64,000 nt of DNA from the NCBI GenBank assembly GCA_964631565.1, contig CAZVYJ010000010.1, positions 1 to 64,000 of the forward strand. The letters run 5' to 3'. The notes under the pieces were generated by a model that was not told the DNA's origin, did not search any database, and saw nothing but the letters and a program-made list of their open reading frames with translations. The translations under genes were made by a program, and so were the position numbers. Position 1 is the stretch's first letter, and each line of letters begins with the position of its first letter. Source of the stretch: CAZVYJ01 sp964631565. Its GTDB lineage: Bacteria; Planctomycetota; Phycisphaerae; SM23-33. This document shows positions 9,688 through 17,847 of the stretch, in pieces.

Positions 9688-9715
9688 CTTATATTTGAAC
9701 CGGCCCCGATGTCAA
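9688..9715 (-). promoter_or_regulatory. Sigma70-like promoter of the GH2-GH172 operon
   Basis: Read on the minus strand: TTGACA (9715-9710), a 16-base spacer, then TATAAG (9693-9688). This leaves an untranslated leader of roughly 115 bases before the GH2 ATG at 9568. The -35 hexamer lies about 25 bases past the argS stop codon. Confidence 0.55.
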
Positions 9716-9738
9716 TTGTTTCGCGCGTTTCGGCGATT

Positions 9739-11514
9739 CTACATTTTTTCGAGCGTCTCGATGCCCAGAAGTTCCAGGCCCTTCGATATGATCTGTTCGG
9801 TGAGATGGCACATCTGCAGTCGGCTGCGGCGGGTCGGCTCGTCGGCCTTCAGGACGGGACAGCTTTCGTAGAAGCCCATGAACGCACCGGCCAGCTCGAA
9901 CAGGTACCCGCACAGGACGTGCGGCGTGCATTCCGCAGCCACCGTCTCGACGATTTCCGGAAACTGCAGCAGCTTGATGGCGAGCGCCCGCTCGGCAGAT
10001 TCCGTAATGATTATTTTTGAATCAGTGAAATCTGTGCAATCTGTGGACTCGCCCTTCCGGAAAATGCTGCGGACGCGGGCGCAGGCGTACTGCATGTATG
10101 GAGCCGTGTTGCCATCGAGAGAGAGCATCTTTTCCCATGAAAACACGTAGTCGCTCATGCGGTTGTGGGCGAGATCGGCGTATTTGACGGCTCCGATGCC
10201 GACCTTGTGGGCGACTTCGGCGATTTCATTTTCCGCAAGCTCCGGGTTCTTTTCGGCGACGAGTTTTCTCGCACGCTGCTCGGCCTCGTCGAGCAGGTCC
10301 ATGAGCTTCACCGTGCCGCCCTCGCGCGTCTTGAATGGCCGGCCGTTCTCGCCGAGCATCATGCCGAACGGAACGTGCTCCAGCGACACGTCCCCGCCTG
10401 CGAACCCGGCCTCGCGCGCGACAGCGAATATCTGCTGGAAGTGCAGTATCTGCCGCGAGTCTGTGACGTAGAGAATGCGATTGGCTTTCAGTTCGCCGAC
10501 GCGATACCGGATGGCCGCCAGGTCGGTTGTGGCGTAGAGGTAGCCGCCGTCGGACTTCCGGACGATAACGGGCAGCGGCTCATCGTCCTTGTTTTTGAAC
10601 CCGTCAAGAAAGACGCACTTCGCGCCTTCAGACTCACTGAGCAGGCCCTTTTTATCGAGTGCGGCAATTACGTTCGGCAAGTCGTCGTTATATGCGCTCT
10701 CGCCGCGAACGTCAGACTCGGTAAGAAGAACATTCAATTTGCCATAGACTTTTTTGCAATGCTCCAGTGACAGTTCCAGGAAACGCTGCCATATCTTGCG
10801 TACCCTGGAATCGCCGCTTTGCAATTTCACAACATATTCACGCGCCTTATTCGCAAACATTGGATCATCATCAAAGAGTTTCTTGGCTCTCTGATAAAAC
10901 ATCTCTATATCCGGCAAATAAGTTGACGTGATTCTTTCAACATTCTGACCAAGTGCATTAAGTTCATCAGTTGCTTTAGATTCTTCTTCCTCCAGAAAAG
11001 CCGTAAGCATCCCGAACTGCGTTCCCCAGTCTCCGACGTGGTTCTGTCGGATTACTTTGTGGCCGAGGAAGTCGAGTATTCGCGCCAGGCTGTCGCCGAT
11101 AATCGTGCTGCGCAGGTGGCCGACGTGCATTTCTTTCGCGAGGTTCGGGCCGGAATAATCGACGACGACGGTTTTCGGCTCTGCCGGTTTGACTGCGCCG
11201 AGATGTTCGTCATCGAGGCGTGCGGAAAGTTCTGCGCCCAGCCACGCATCGCTGAGCTTTATATTGATGAAGCCCGGACCCGCCACCTCGACGGTCGCGA
11301 TTGAAGCAAGCTTTCCGGCAGCCGCCGCGGCGACCTGTTCGGCGAGTTTGCGTGGATTGGTTTTGAGCTTCTTTGCGGCAGCCATGCAGCCGTTGGCCTG
11401 GTAGTCGCCGAACTCCGGTCGTGCCGAGGGCGAAATCATCGCCGGCGAATTTTCAGCGCCGGCATCGGCGAGGGCCTCGGAAATCCGGGTTTCGAGCATC
11501 TGCCGCAAATTCAT
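9739..11514 (-). CDS. argS: Arginyl-tRNA synthetase
   Basis: This class Ia aminoacyl-tRNA synthetase charges tRNA-Arg with arginine in the cytoplasm. At 591 residues it has the expected length. The order is: N-terminal Add-1 domain (1-90, with FGDYQANG), the ATP-binding HIGH variant HVGH (130-133), the catalytic core, KMLSLDGN in the KMSKS region (the exact KMSKS signature is degenerate in many ArgS), and the anticodon-binding helices (HVLCGYLFELAGAF). Residues 489-499 (ESTDCTDFTDS) are encoded by a dispersed nine-base-period repeat and replace an ordinary variable linker. A free-standing N-domain-like gene lies 22 bases upstream in the same orientation. Confidence 0.95.
   Translation of the reverse strand: MNLRQMLETRISEALADAGAENSPAMISPSARPEFGDYQANGCMAAAKKLKTNPRKLAEQVAAAAAGKLASIATVEVAGPGFINIKLSDAWLGAELSARLDDEHLGAVKPAEPKTVVVDYSGPNLAKEMHVGHLRSTIIGDSLARILDFLGHKVIRQNHVGDWGTQFGMLTAFLEEEESKATDELNALGQNVERITSTYLPDIEMFYQRAKKLFDDDPMFANKAREYVVKLQSGDSRVRKIWQRFLELSLEHCKKVYGKLNVLLTESDVRGESAYNDDLPNVIAALDKKGLLSESEGAKCVFLDGFKNKDDEPLPVIVRKSDGGYLYATTDLAAIRYRVGELKANRILYVTDSRQILHFQQIFAVAREAGFAGGDVSLEHVPFGMMLGENGRPFKTREGGTVKLMDLLDEAEQRARKLVAEKNPELAENEIAEVAHKVGIGAVKYADLAHNRMSDYVFSWEKMLSLDGNTAPYMQYACARVRSIFRKGESTDCTDFTDSKIIITESAERALAIKLLQFPEIVETVAAECTPHVLCGYLFELAGAFMGFYESCPVLKADEPTRRSRLQMCHLTEQIISKGLELLGIETLEKM
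10018..10053. repeat. In-frame nonamer-period repeat inside argS
   Basis: On the plus strand the unit runs GTGAAATCT, GTGCAATCT, GTGGACTCG, with a nine-base period. The same family appears at 55921-55951 (25 or so of 31 bases shared on the opposite strand, starting TCCACAGATT) and at 41370-41405. In argS it encodes residues 489-499, between two conserved helices, without breaking the frame. Confidence 0.75.
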
Positions 11515-11536
11515 TTCATCGCTCTTTTAAAAACTT

Positions 11537-11815
11537 TCACGCGTCGGCGACTTTCAGAAGAATTGTCCCGTCGCCTTTCGTACGGATGGAGACATTTATT
11601 CCATCGTGGTTGAAGTTATTTATGATCGTTTCCGACAGCCGCTGCGGGCGGCATTTGGTGGCCTTCGAAAGTTTGGCTATGCCGGTGAACATCATATGCG
11701 CCGGATCACCGCTCGGCCGGAATTTGAACCATTTCTCCCCGATAAGCGGGCACGGATTAAGAGACTTTTTGATAGCCTCGATGAGACGGTCCTTCAAAAC
11801 CTGCTCGATGTCCAT
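11537..11815 (-). CDS. Free-standing protein resembling the ArgS N-terminal (Add-1) domain
   Basis: This 92-residue protein aligns over its whole length with the first 90 residues of the adjacent ArgS: MDIEQVLKDRLIEAI against MNLRQMLETRISEAL; GDPAHMMFTGIAKLSKATKCRPQRLSETI against GDYQANGCMAAAKKLKTNPRKLAEQV in similar register; and a beta-strand end, ILLKVADA against INIKLSDA. In ArgS this domain contacts the tRNA D-loop. The ATG at 11815 is chosen over the TTG at 11842 because GAGGG lies 7 bases before it. It ends 22 bases before argS and is probably co-transcribed. The homology is my alignment by eye. A role as an ArgS accessory or tRNA-binding protein is inference. Confidence 0.6.
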   Translation of the reverse strand: MDIEQVLKDRLIEAIKKSLNPCPLIGEKWFKFRPSGDPAHMMFTGIAKLSKATKCRPQRLSETIINNFNHDGINVSIRTKGDGTILLKVADA

Positions 11816-11830
11816 ATTCCGGCCCTCGGA

Positions 11831-11957
11831 GCTGCTCCCCAAGGGGCAGCTAGAGCAGGAGAGCAGGAGATAGTAGAAAGTTGAAATAACGCCTTTACCT
11901 GATAATCTGCCTTAATATTGCTCTCCTGCGGTCTACTTTCCACTATCTACTTTCTGA
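11831..11957. repeat. Inverted pair of short-period repeats upstream of the argS operon
   Basis: GCTGC-T-CCCC-AA-GGGG-CAGC (11831-11850) is followed by GAGCAGGA repeated twice (11853-11868) and a GATAGTAGAAAG tail. About 50 bases later an inverted counterpart appears: CTCTCCTGC, then TCTACTTTC and CACTATC and TCTACTTTC (to 11957), with a seven-base rhythm. It fills the gap between rsfS and the ArgS-N-like gene. Confidence 0.6.
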
Positions 11958-12036
11958 GACAGTTTTCTTAAATCCGGATAGCAGCTTTCCCAAGTTACCG
12001 TGCGACCAAACAATTATCACGAAAACAAACAGAAGA

Positions 12037-12411
12037 TTATTTTTCCCAGTCTACGCGGGGCGCGTCGCCCCACATGAGTTCCAGTTCATAATACCGCCGA
12101 TGTGTCTCGCTGAAAATGTGCACCACAACGTCCACAAAGTCCAGAACGATCCACTCGCCGCTTTCTTCGCCCGCGACATGCCAGACCCGCTGCCCCACCG
12201 ACCGGCCGTACTCGCAGATATCGTCCCCGACGGTGCGCATCTGGCGGTCGCTGGTGCCGGTGCATATCACGAAATAATCCGTCACCGGGCTTATTCCGCG
12301 AAGGTCGATGACGATAATCTCTTCGGCGTTATCGTGGTGCGCAATGCGGGCGGCTTCGATGGCAAGCCTTTTGGGACTCGCCGTTTGTTTGCCGCCCGCT
12401 TTTTTCGCCAT
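12037..12411 (-). CDS. rsfS: Ribosomal silencing factor RsfS (Iojap family)
   Basis: RsfS binds ribosomal protein uL14 and blocks joining of the 30S and 50S subunits when nutrients are low. The 124-residue protein shows the family core VIDLRGISPVTDYFVICTG, then SDRQ and GEESGEWIVLDF with VHIF. Length is normal (105-130). It starts 16 bases after the hppA stop codon and is probably co-transcribed with hppA. RsfS genes more often neighbour nadD, so the context is somewhat unusual. Confidence 0.92.
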   Translation of the reverse strand: MAKKAGGKQTASPKRLAIEAARIAHHDNAEEIIVIDLRGISPVTDYFVICTGTSDRQMRTVGDDICEYGRSVGQRVWHVAGEESGEWIVLDFVDVVVHIFSETHRRYYELELMWGDAPRVDWEK

Positions 12412-12427
12412 TACTCGCCGCTCCCGA

Positions 12428-15046
12428 TTAGTTAAGGCCCGTAATCGACTTGAAGAACAGGCCGATTTCCGGGGCGTACTTCACAATCAGTCCGGCGAAG
12501 ACGACCGAAACCATGCTCATCAGCTTGATGAGAATGTTCAGGCTCGGGCCTGACGTGTCCTTGAACGGGTCGCCGACGGTGTCGCCGACGACGGCCGCCT
12601 TGTGGGCCGGGCTGCCCTTGCCGCCGTGTTCGCCGGTTTCAATGTACTTCTTGGCATTGTCCCACGCACCGCCTGAGTTTGCCATGAATATCGCCATTGC
12701 AAAACCGCACGCCAGGCCGCCGGCCAGCAGGCCGAGCACGCCGCCGACGTCGAGCGTCAGACCGACGACAACCGGCACAACCAGGGCCAGCAGCGACGGG
12801 AAGATCATTTCCTTCTGAGCGCCGGCAGTCGATATATCGACGCACTTGGCGTAATCAGGCTCGCCTTTGCCTTCCAGAATGCCCGGGATTTCCTTGAACT
12901 GGCGGCGAACTTCCTGAACCATGGCCATTGCGGCGCGGCCGACGGCCTTCATCGTCAACGCGCTGAACAGGAACACCAGCAGCACGCCCGCGAATATACC
13001 GCAGAGCACGTTGGGGTTCATCAGGTTCACGCCGTAATAATCCATGTACTGCCTCAGCGATGCCTTGCTGGCCAGGACGCCTTCATAATGCTTGCCGCCG
13101 ATGGTGAAAGATACGATATTCGTGTCGGGATCGATGGTAAGGCCCGTGATGCCGACATTGTCACCCGATTTCAGAAGTTTTTTCTGGCCGGAAAGGACCA
13201 TTATGGAGTCATACGCATCTTTTCCCGTGCCTTCATGGAATTTGACACCAAGCTTGTCGCCGTTGGCATTCAGGACGACGGCATGCCTGACGTCGCCCGT
13301 AATGAAAGCGGCCTTATTGTCGGCCTTCTCTGATTCCATGGTTTTCACCACGGCAGTCTGTCCTTCGCGGACCAGGCCGATGCGGACTTCCTCGACATAA
13401 GCAGCCAGCAGCGCCAGTGCCGTAAGGGCGGCCGAGCCGATTGCGAAACCCTTGCCCATCGCCGCAGTAGTGTTGCCGAGCGAATCGAGCGCGTCGGTTT
13501 TCTTGCGGACCGAGGGGTCTTGGTGCGTCATTTCGGCGTTGCCGCCGGCGTTGTCGGCTATCGGGCCGTACGCGTCCGTCGCCAGCGTAATGCCGAGCGT
13601 CGCCAGCATGGAGACCGCTGCGATGCCCACGCCGTACAGGCCGAGAAGCTGGTTTTCACCGCCGCCCGCGAACGAGTACGCCATGACGATGCCGATGATA
13701 ATCGTGAAAATGCTCAGCCAGGTCGACTTCATGCCCTCGGCCAGGCCGGAAATAATTACCGTGGCCGGGCCTGTCGTGGCGTTCTGCGAAACATGCCTGG
13801 TGGGCTTGTAGTCGTAGCTGGTGTAATACTCGGTAGCCTTGCCGATAATCACGCCCGCAACCATGCCGACGAATATCGCGCCCCAGATGCCCAGCCAGTT
13901 GATGCCCGGAATGTCGCCGAACAGATACCAGCAGATGCCGGCGGCCGCCGCAATAATGAGAACGCTGGAACCGATGACGCCACGCATGAGAGCGCCCATA
14001 AGCTGCTTCATGCTTGCGTCTTCCTTCGTCCGCACCATGAAGATGCCGACCAGCGAAAGCAGAATGCCGACGCCGGCGAGCACCATCGGGGCAGCCAGCA
14101 GCTTCAGTGCATATGACATTTCCTTGGCCTTGTCCGCAACGCCCATCGAGACGACGGCGGAAACGCCGAGCGCCGCCGTCGCGAGAATCGAGCCGCAATA
14201 GCTCTCGTAGAGGTCGGCGCCCATGCCTGCGACGTCGCCGACGTTGTCGCCGACGTTGTCGGCTATGGTGGCCGGGTTGCGCGGGTCGTCTTCGGGAATG
14301 CCGGCTTCAACCTTGCCGACAAGGTCCGCACCGACATCGGCGGCCTTGGTGTAAATGCCGCCGCCCACGCGGGCGAACAGGGCCTGTGAACTTGCGCCCA
14401 TGCCGAACGTCAGCATGACGACAGTGATTTCAACGAGGCTCATCTCGGTGAAGAACCGCAGGCCCAGGAACCACCCGCAGATGTCCAGCAGGCCGAAGCC
14501 GACAACGACCAGGCCCATGACCGCTCCTGCACGAAACGCCACGGTCAGGCCGCGGTTGAGGCTTTCCTTCGCGCCCTGCGCGGTGCGGTTGGAGGCCAGC
14601 GTCGCGGTCTTCATGCCGAGGAACCCGCACAGGCCGCTGAAGAAGCCGCCCGTCAGGAACGCCACGAAGACGATCCTGTGCTGGACATGGAACACCCAGC
14701 CCATCACGAACAGTATGGCCGACACGACGACGAAAAACACGCCGACGACCTTGTACTGCCGCTTCAGGTAGGCCATCGCACCCTTTGCGACGTGGCCGGC
14801 GATTTCCTGCATCTGGGCGCCGCCCGGGTCTGCCTTTTTCATCTGGCGGTAGAAAACGTACGCGAACAGCAAAGCGAGCAGCGCGCCTGCCGGTGCTATC
14901 CACCATATATGCGGAAGTTCCGATATCGGGTTGCCGCCTTCTTCGCCAGCCATCGCCGTACCAGCGGTAACGGCAACCACGGCCAGCAATGCAAGCAGAG
15001 CGAGTCGTAAACGACTAGTTTCAGACATAGTGCTTGGAGTGCTCAC
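12428..15046 (-). CDS. hppA: K+-dependent membrane-bound pyrophosphatase, probably Na+-pumping, with an extra soluble insertion
   Basis: This enzyme hydrolyses pyrophosphate and pumps Na+ and/or H+ across the cytoplasmic membrane. The catalytic signatures are present: GGGIYTKAADVGADLVGK (228-245), PEDDPRNPATIADNVGDNVGD (251-271, core part), and GDTVGDPFKDTSGP (821-834). GNTTAA (524-529) has alanine where K+-independent enzymes have lysine, which predicts K+ dependence. Na+ versus H+ specificity is inferred. The protein is 872 residues; many relatives have about 670-730. Residues about 553-672 form a polar, beta-rich insertion between two membrane helices. The GTG at 15046 has AAGGA 9 bases upstream. 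The 241-base gap upstream shows no clear promoter. Confidence 0.95.
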   Translation of the reverse strand: MSTPSTMSETSRLRLALLALLAVVAVTAGTAMAGEEGGNPISELPHIWWIAPAGALLALLFAYVFYRQMKKADPGGAQMQEIAGHVAKGAMAYLKRQYKVVGVFFVVVSAILFVMGWVFHVQHRIVFVAFLTGGFFSGLCGFLGMKTATLASNRTAQGAKESLNRGLTVAFRAGAVMGLVVVGFGLLDICGWFLGLRFFTEMSLVEITVVMLTFGMGASSQALFARVGGGIYTKAADVGADLVGKVEAGIPEDDPRNPATIADNVGDNVGDVAGMGADLYESYCGSILATAALGVSAVVSMGVADKAKEMSYALKLLAAPMVLAGVGILLSLVGIFMVRTKEDASMKQLMGALMRGVIGSSVLIIAAAAGICWYLFGDIPGINWLGIWGAIFVGMVAGVIIGKATEYYTSYDYKPTRHVSQNATTGPATVIISGLAEGMKSTWLSIFTIIIGIVMAYSFAGGGENQLLGLYGVGIAAVSMLATLGITLATDAYGPIADNAGGNAEMTHQDPSVRKKTDALDSLGNTTAAMGKGFAIGSAALTALALLAAYVEEVRIGLVREGQTAVVKTMESEKADNKAAFITGDVRHAVVLNANGDKLGVKFHEGTGKDAYDSIMVLSGQKKLLKSGDNVGITGLTIDPDTNIVSFTIGGKHYEGVLASKASLRQYMDYYGVNLMNPNVLCGIFAGVLLVFLFSALTMKAVGRAAMAMVQEVRRQFKEIPGILEGKGEPDYAKCVDISTAGAQKEMIFPSLLALVVPVVVGLTLDVGGVLGLLAGGLACGFAMAIFMANSGGAWDNAKKYIETGEHGGKGSPAHKAAVVGDTVGDPFKDTSGPSLNILIKLMSMVSVVFAGLIVKYAPEIGLFFKSITGLN

Positions 15047-15287
15047 GGTCCTGCTTCCTTATCCTTATATCTTGGGTTTTCCGGTGTCGGTCCGGATACA
15101 CTGGAATCCGAACGCAGTTCAATATCATGGGGGCGCCCGGGCGGGGCATTCAGCACGCCTCCCTGCCGAATCGGGCGGTGCGTGCAGTCCTGGTGAGAAT
15201 CATGGCCCGTCTTTTCCTTCCGTGGAAGTCAGCTTTGTCAATCAAAGCAAGAATCCATATCGAGTCCTGCAGTTTGCGGCAGACTGA

Positions 15288-15467
15288 TTAATCCAGCGTA
15301 ACTCTCTTGAGGCTCTTACGCTGTCGGCGGCGCTTGCGCTCGGAGGGCTTTTCATAATAGCTGTTGCGCTTGATATCGCGGTTGAGGCCTTCCTTCTCGC
15401 ACATCTTCTTGAAACGCCGCATCATCTGCTCGACAGACTCATTGCTTCTTGCCTTGACCTTAATCAT
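15288..15467 (-). CDS. rpsU: Ribosomal protein bS21
   Basis: bS21 is a small, basic 30S subunit protein. The 59-residue product starts MIKVKARSNESVEQ, contains the conserved FKKMCEKEGL segment and ends in a lysine/arginine-rich tail (SERKRRRQRKS). The start is set by homology at 15467. The frame could extend upstream to 15512, but those residues are not bS21-like. There is no strong Shine-Dalgarno. A four-codon frame (ATG GTT TCA GTA TGA) ends on top of the rpsU ATG, so coupled initiation is possible. Confidence 0.93.
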   Translation of the reverse strand: MIKVKARSNESVEQMMRRFKKMCEKEGLNRDIKRNSYYEKPSERKRRRQRKSLKRVTLD

Positions 15468-15535
15468 ACTGAAACCATTAATCCTTTCCGCCAGATTACA
15501 CTGGTAGCGCAAATGCCAAAAAACGAAGTTCGTTC

Positions 15536-15563
15536 ATAATACGCGGCGGCGGCAGGGATTCAA
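15536..15563 (-). promoter_or_regulatory. Sigma70-like promoter of rpsU
   Basis: On the minus strand: TTGAAT (15563-15558), 16 bases, TATTAT (15541-15536). The predicted start of transcription is about 60 bases before the rpsU ATG. Confidence 0.55.
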
Positions 15564-15629
15564 GGTATTTTCGCCGCAACAATTGCTATTTTAGCGGTAT
15601 TTAAAACTTCCGCCGGCCGCGACGAATCC

Positions 15630-15663
15630 TTGACCGGGCCGCCCGGAATGGTAAAATCCGGGC
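15630..15663 (+). promoter_or_regulatory. Promoter of the thioesterase gene with an overlapping inverted repeat
   Basis: TTGACC (15630-15635), 16 bases, then TAAAAT (15652-15657). The inverted repeat GCCCGGA (15641-15647) with TCCGGGC (15657-15663) covers the spacer and the -10 region and could be an operator. Confidence 0.5.
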
Positions 15664-15720
15664 ATTGACGCGCAAAGCCTTAACAGACAAGCTGTTGTAA
15701 AACACCAGCGGGAGCGGGCC

Positions 15721-16122
15721 ATGACCGACATGCCGAACACGTGCGATATTGAAATTCGCGTCCGATACGCCGAAGTGGACCAGATGGGCGTTCTTCATCA
15801 CAGCCGCTATTGGGTCTATTTCGAGATGGGACGGACCGAGCTTCTGCGCAGCCAGGGTTTGGCGTATCGCGACATGGAGGCCGGGAACGTTTTCTTCGTC
15901 GTAGCCAAGTGCTCCGCGAAATTCATATCCCCCGCCCGATATGACGACGAACTCGTGCTGACAACGCGAATCACCAAAATGGGCGCAGCCCGCATCGACC
16001 ATGCGTACGAACTGAAACGCAAACGCGACGGCCTGCTGCTGGCGACGGCAGAAACGACGCTGGCATGCGTCAACCGCGAAGGCGAAATAATACCGATTCC
16101 CGATTACATGAAAAAAGACTGA
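15721..16122 (+). CDS. Acyl-CoA thioesterase of the YbgC/4-hydroxybenzoyl-CoA thioesterase hot-dog family
   Basis: This 133-residue single hot-dog-fold protein has the family motif YAEVDQMGVLHHSRYWVYFE near residues 17-36; the aspartate in EVDQMG is the usual catalytic residue. Members hydrolyse short-chain or aromatic acyl-CoA, and in proteobacteria YbgC accompanies the Tol-Pal system, which is not seen here. It is monocistronic and converges with pgeF, with only two bases between their stop codons. Confidence 0.85.
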   Translation: MTDMPNTCDIEIRVRYAEVDQMGVLHHSRYWVYFEMGRTELLRSQGLAYRDMEAGNVFFVVAKCSAKFISPARYDDELVLTTRITKMGAARIDHAYELKRKRDGLLLATAETTLACVNREGEIIPIPDYMKKD

Positions 16123-16124
16123 CG

Positions 16125-16886
16125 CTATTTTCTTCCGATGACGGCGACGAACCGTCCCGCCTTGTCGCCCTCGGCCCGGTAGCTGGGGTACTGTTTGTTG
16201 CAGCAGATGGTGCACACTCTCGCACAATATATGCTTTCGGCCGGCACGCCCGCACGCATAAGTTCATCGACGTTCGCAGCCCACAGGTCGAACAGCAGCT
16301 TGTCGCCTTTCCGCACGAAGAACCGTTCGGCGTATCTGCCAAGCCCGCCGACGACGGCGGTGAAGACGTCGTTCTGCACTTCGTAGCAGCATGGTCCGGC
16401 CGACGGTCCTATGCATGCCGTCAGGTCGTCAGGCGCCGCGTCGAAGCGGCTGTGCATCTGCATCACCAGTTCCGAAGCTATCCGCCCCACCGTTCCCCGC
16501 CACGACGCATGGGCCACGCCGACCGCCCCGCTTACCGAATCGGCAATCAATACAAGCGGGCAGTCTGCGCTGAACGCCATCACGCCGAGCGACGTGACAT
16601 TCGTGACGAGTCCGTCGGCCCTGCCAAGCTGCCCGCCGCAGCCGGCGCCGAGAACCTCACGTCCATGAATCTGCTCGCAGAATCCGACTGAATCGACCCC
16701 AAGCGCCTCGGCAACCTTAGCCGCCGCGGCATCGCGGTCGGACGCAATCAGCGACGGGTCGAGCGAATCGCGTGTAGTCACCATGTGAACGACGCCATCC
16801 AGTTCGTCCAGCGCGGTGAAACGGCCGACAGTCCAGCCGTTATCGAGCGTCGTCAGGTAAAACGGCTTGTCCTTATTATCCGGCAT
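16125..16886 (-). CDS. pgeF: PgeF/YfiH-family (multicopper-laccase-like) purine nucleoside phosphorylase or peptidoglycan editing factor
   Basis: The 253-residue protein carries the family metal-site motifs QIHG, FSADCPL, GVAHASWRGTV and IGPSAGPCCYEV. Family members have been described as adenosine/inosine phosphorylases and, in E. coli, as a factor preventing misincorporation of serine into peptidoglycan. The ATG at 16886 is preferred over 16892 because GAAGGGG lies 8 bases before it. It follows the HEAT lipoprotein and murI in a tight leftward operon, which fits a cell-wall link. Confidence 0.85.
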   Translation of the reverse strand: MPDNKDKPFYLTTLDNGWTVGRFTALDELDGVVHMVTTRDSLDPSLIASDRDAAAAKVAEALGVDSVGFCEQIHGREVLGAGCGGQLGRADGLVTNVTSLGVMAFSADCPLVLIADSVSGAVGVAHASWRGTVGRIASELVMQMHSRFDAAPDDLTACIGPSAGPCCYEVQNDVFTAVVGGLGRYAERFFVRKGDKLLFDLWAANVDELMRAGVPAESIYCARVCTICCNKQYPSYRAEGDKAGRFVAVIGRK

Positions 16887-16891
16887 AAGCA

Positions 16892-17842
16892 TTACCCCTT
16901 CGCCGCGTCACCGCTGCCGGCCTGATTGTCATGCTTGACGGCCGATCCCGCTTTATCATCCTTCAGCAGGCTGCCGTCCTTCTTGTCTTTTTCGCCGAAC
17001 CATTTCCACCACCGTCCCGATTCCGATGGCAGTTCGGCATTGGGGTCGAAATTAGCGACGAACTGCTCCCAGTCCGAAACTTCATACCCGCGGTCCACGC
17101 CGGTTATCGTCACCATCGCCTCGTGTGCTTCGAACCGCACGCCGAAGGAAGGGTCATCCAGGCACTTGGTAAGCGTCACCAGCACGTCCCGTCGGCGGTA
17201 TTTGCCGAGCGCTTTGACGGCGGCCATACGAACGTCAGCCGACGTGTCGCCGACGGCTGCGTCCTTCAGCGGCGCGACGCTTTCTTCGCCGGGCATCTGT
17301 CCGAGGGCGACGGCCGCGTCCCAGCGGACAGCCTCTGACTCGTCGGTAAGTGCCGCTGCCAGGTCAGGTATATATTTGGTATCTTCGGCAAGTCCCAGCG
17401 CGCGTGCTGCGGCGCTGCGGACCGACGCATCCTTGTCGCGGCGAAGTATCATCGAGTAAACGCTGAGGTACGGGTCTTTGCGGCCCCATGATTTCGACGA
17501 CAGCTTCGATATGCCTTCGCGCCGTCGGTCCGGGTCGTTGGGGTCGACGGCCATCTCGGCCAGTTCCTTGCCGCTCGGCCCGTACATGTCCTTTATCATC
17601 TTGTCCAGGCTGAAGCTTTCGCGGTCGGCGTCGCCCTTGCAGCCTGCAACAAAAAACAGCAGTGATGCTGCTGCAAACATAAACACAAAACATGAAAGTG
17701 AGGCGTCACGAATTTTAACGGACAATTCGCGAATCGCGAATCGCGAATCGCGATTCAAAGACTTACTTGCGGAACGCGATATACAACATTCGACGAAATG
17801 CAATTTTTCAAAATCCTTAATATGATTCTTTTGCTTCATCAT
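16892..17842 (-). CDS. HEAT-repeat lipoprotein
   Basis: A signal peptide ends in the lipobox FVAGC. PBS/HEAT-like helical repeats of about 30 residues follow (SVRSAAARALG, AVRWDAAVALG, DVRMAAVKALG, GVRFEAHEAM). The C-terminus is charged. HEAT repeats bind other proteins; the partner is unknown. The start is uncertain. The ATG at 17842 gives about 45 residues before the hydrophobic segment, part of them encoded by GCGAATC repeats (17725-17756). A TTG immediately after that repeat would give a normal lipoprotein signal. It overlaps or abuts murI upstream and pgeF downstream. Confidence 0.7.
   Translation of the reverse strand: MMKQKNHIKDFEKLHFVECCISRSASKSLNRDSRFAIRELSVKIRDASLSCFVFMFAAASLLFFVAGCKGDADRESFSLDKMIKDMYGPSGKELAEMAVDPNDPDRRREGISKLSSKSWGRKDPYLSVYSMILRRDKDASVRSAAARALGLAEDTKYIPDLAAALTDESEAVRWDAAVALGQMPGEESVAPLKDAAVGDTSADVRMAAVKALGKYRRRDVLVTLTKCLDDPSFGVRFEAHEAMVTITGVDRGYEVSDWEQFVANFDPNAELPSESGRWWKWFGEKDKKDGSLLKDDKAGSAVKHDNQAGSGDAAKG
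17725..17756. repeat. GCGAATC heptamer repeat at the HEAT-lipoprotein 5' end
   Basis: Three exact GCGAATC units (17729-17749) are flanked by ATTC and GATTC, giving a near-palindrome. A sister array with the same heptamer lies at 56045-56085. Confidence 0.75.
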
Positions 17843-17847
17843 ACTTC

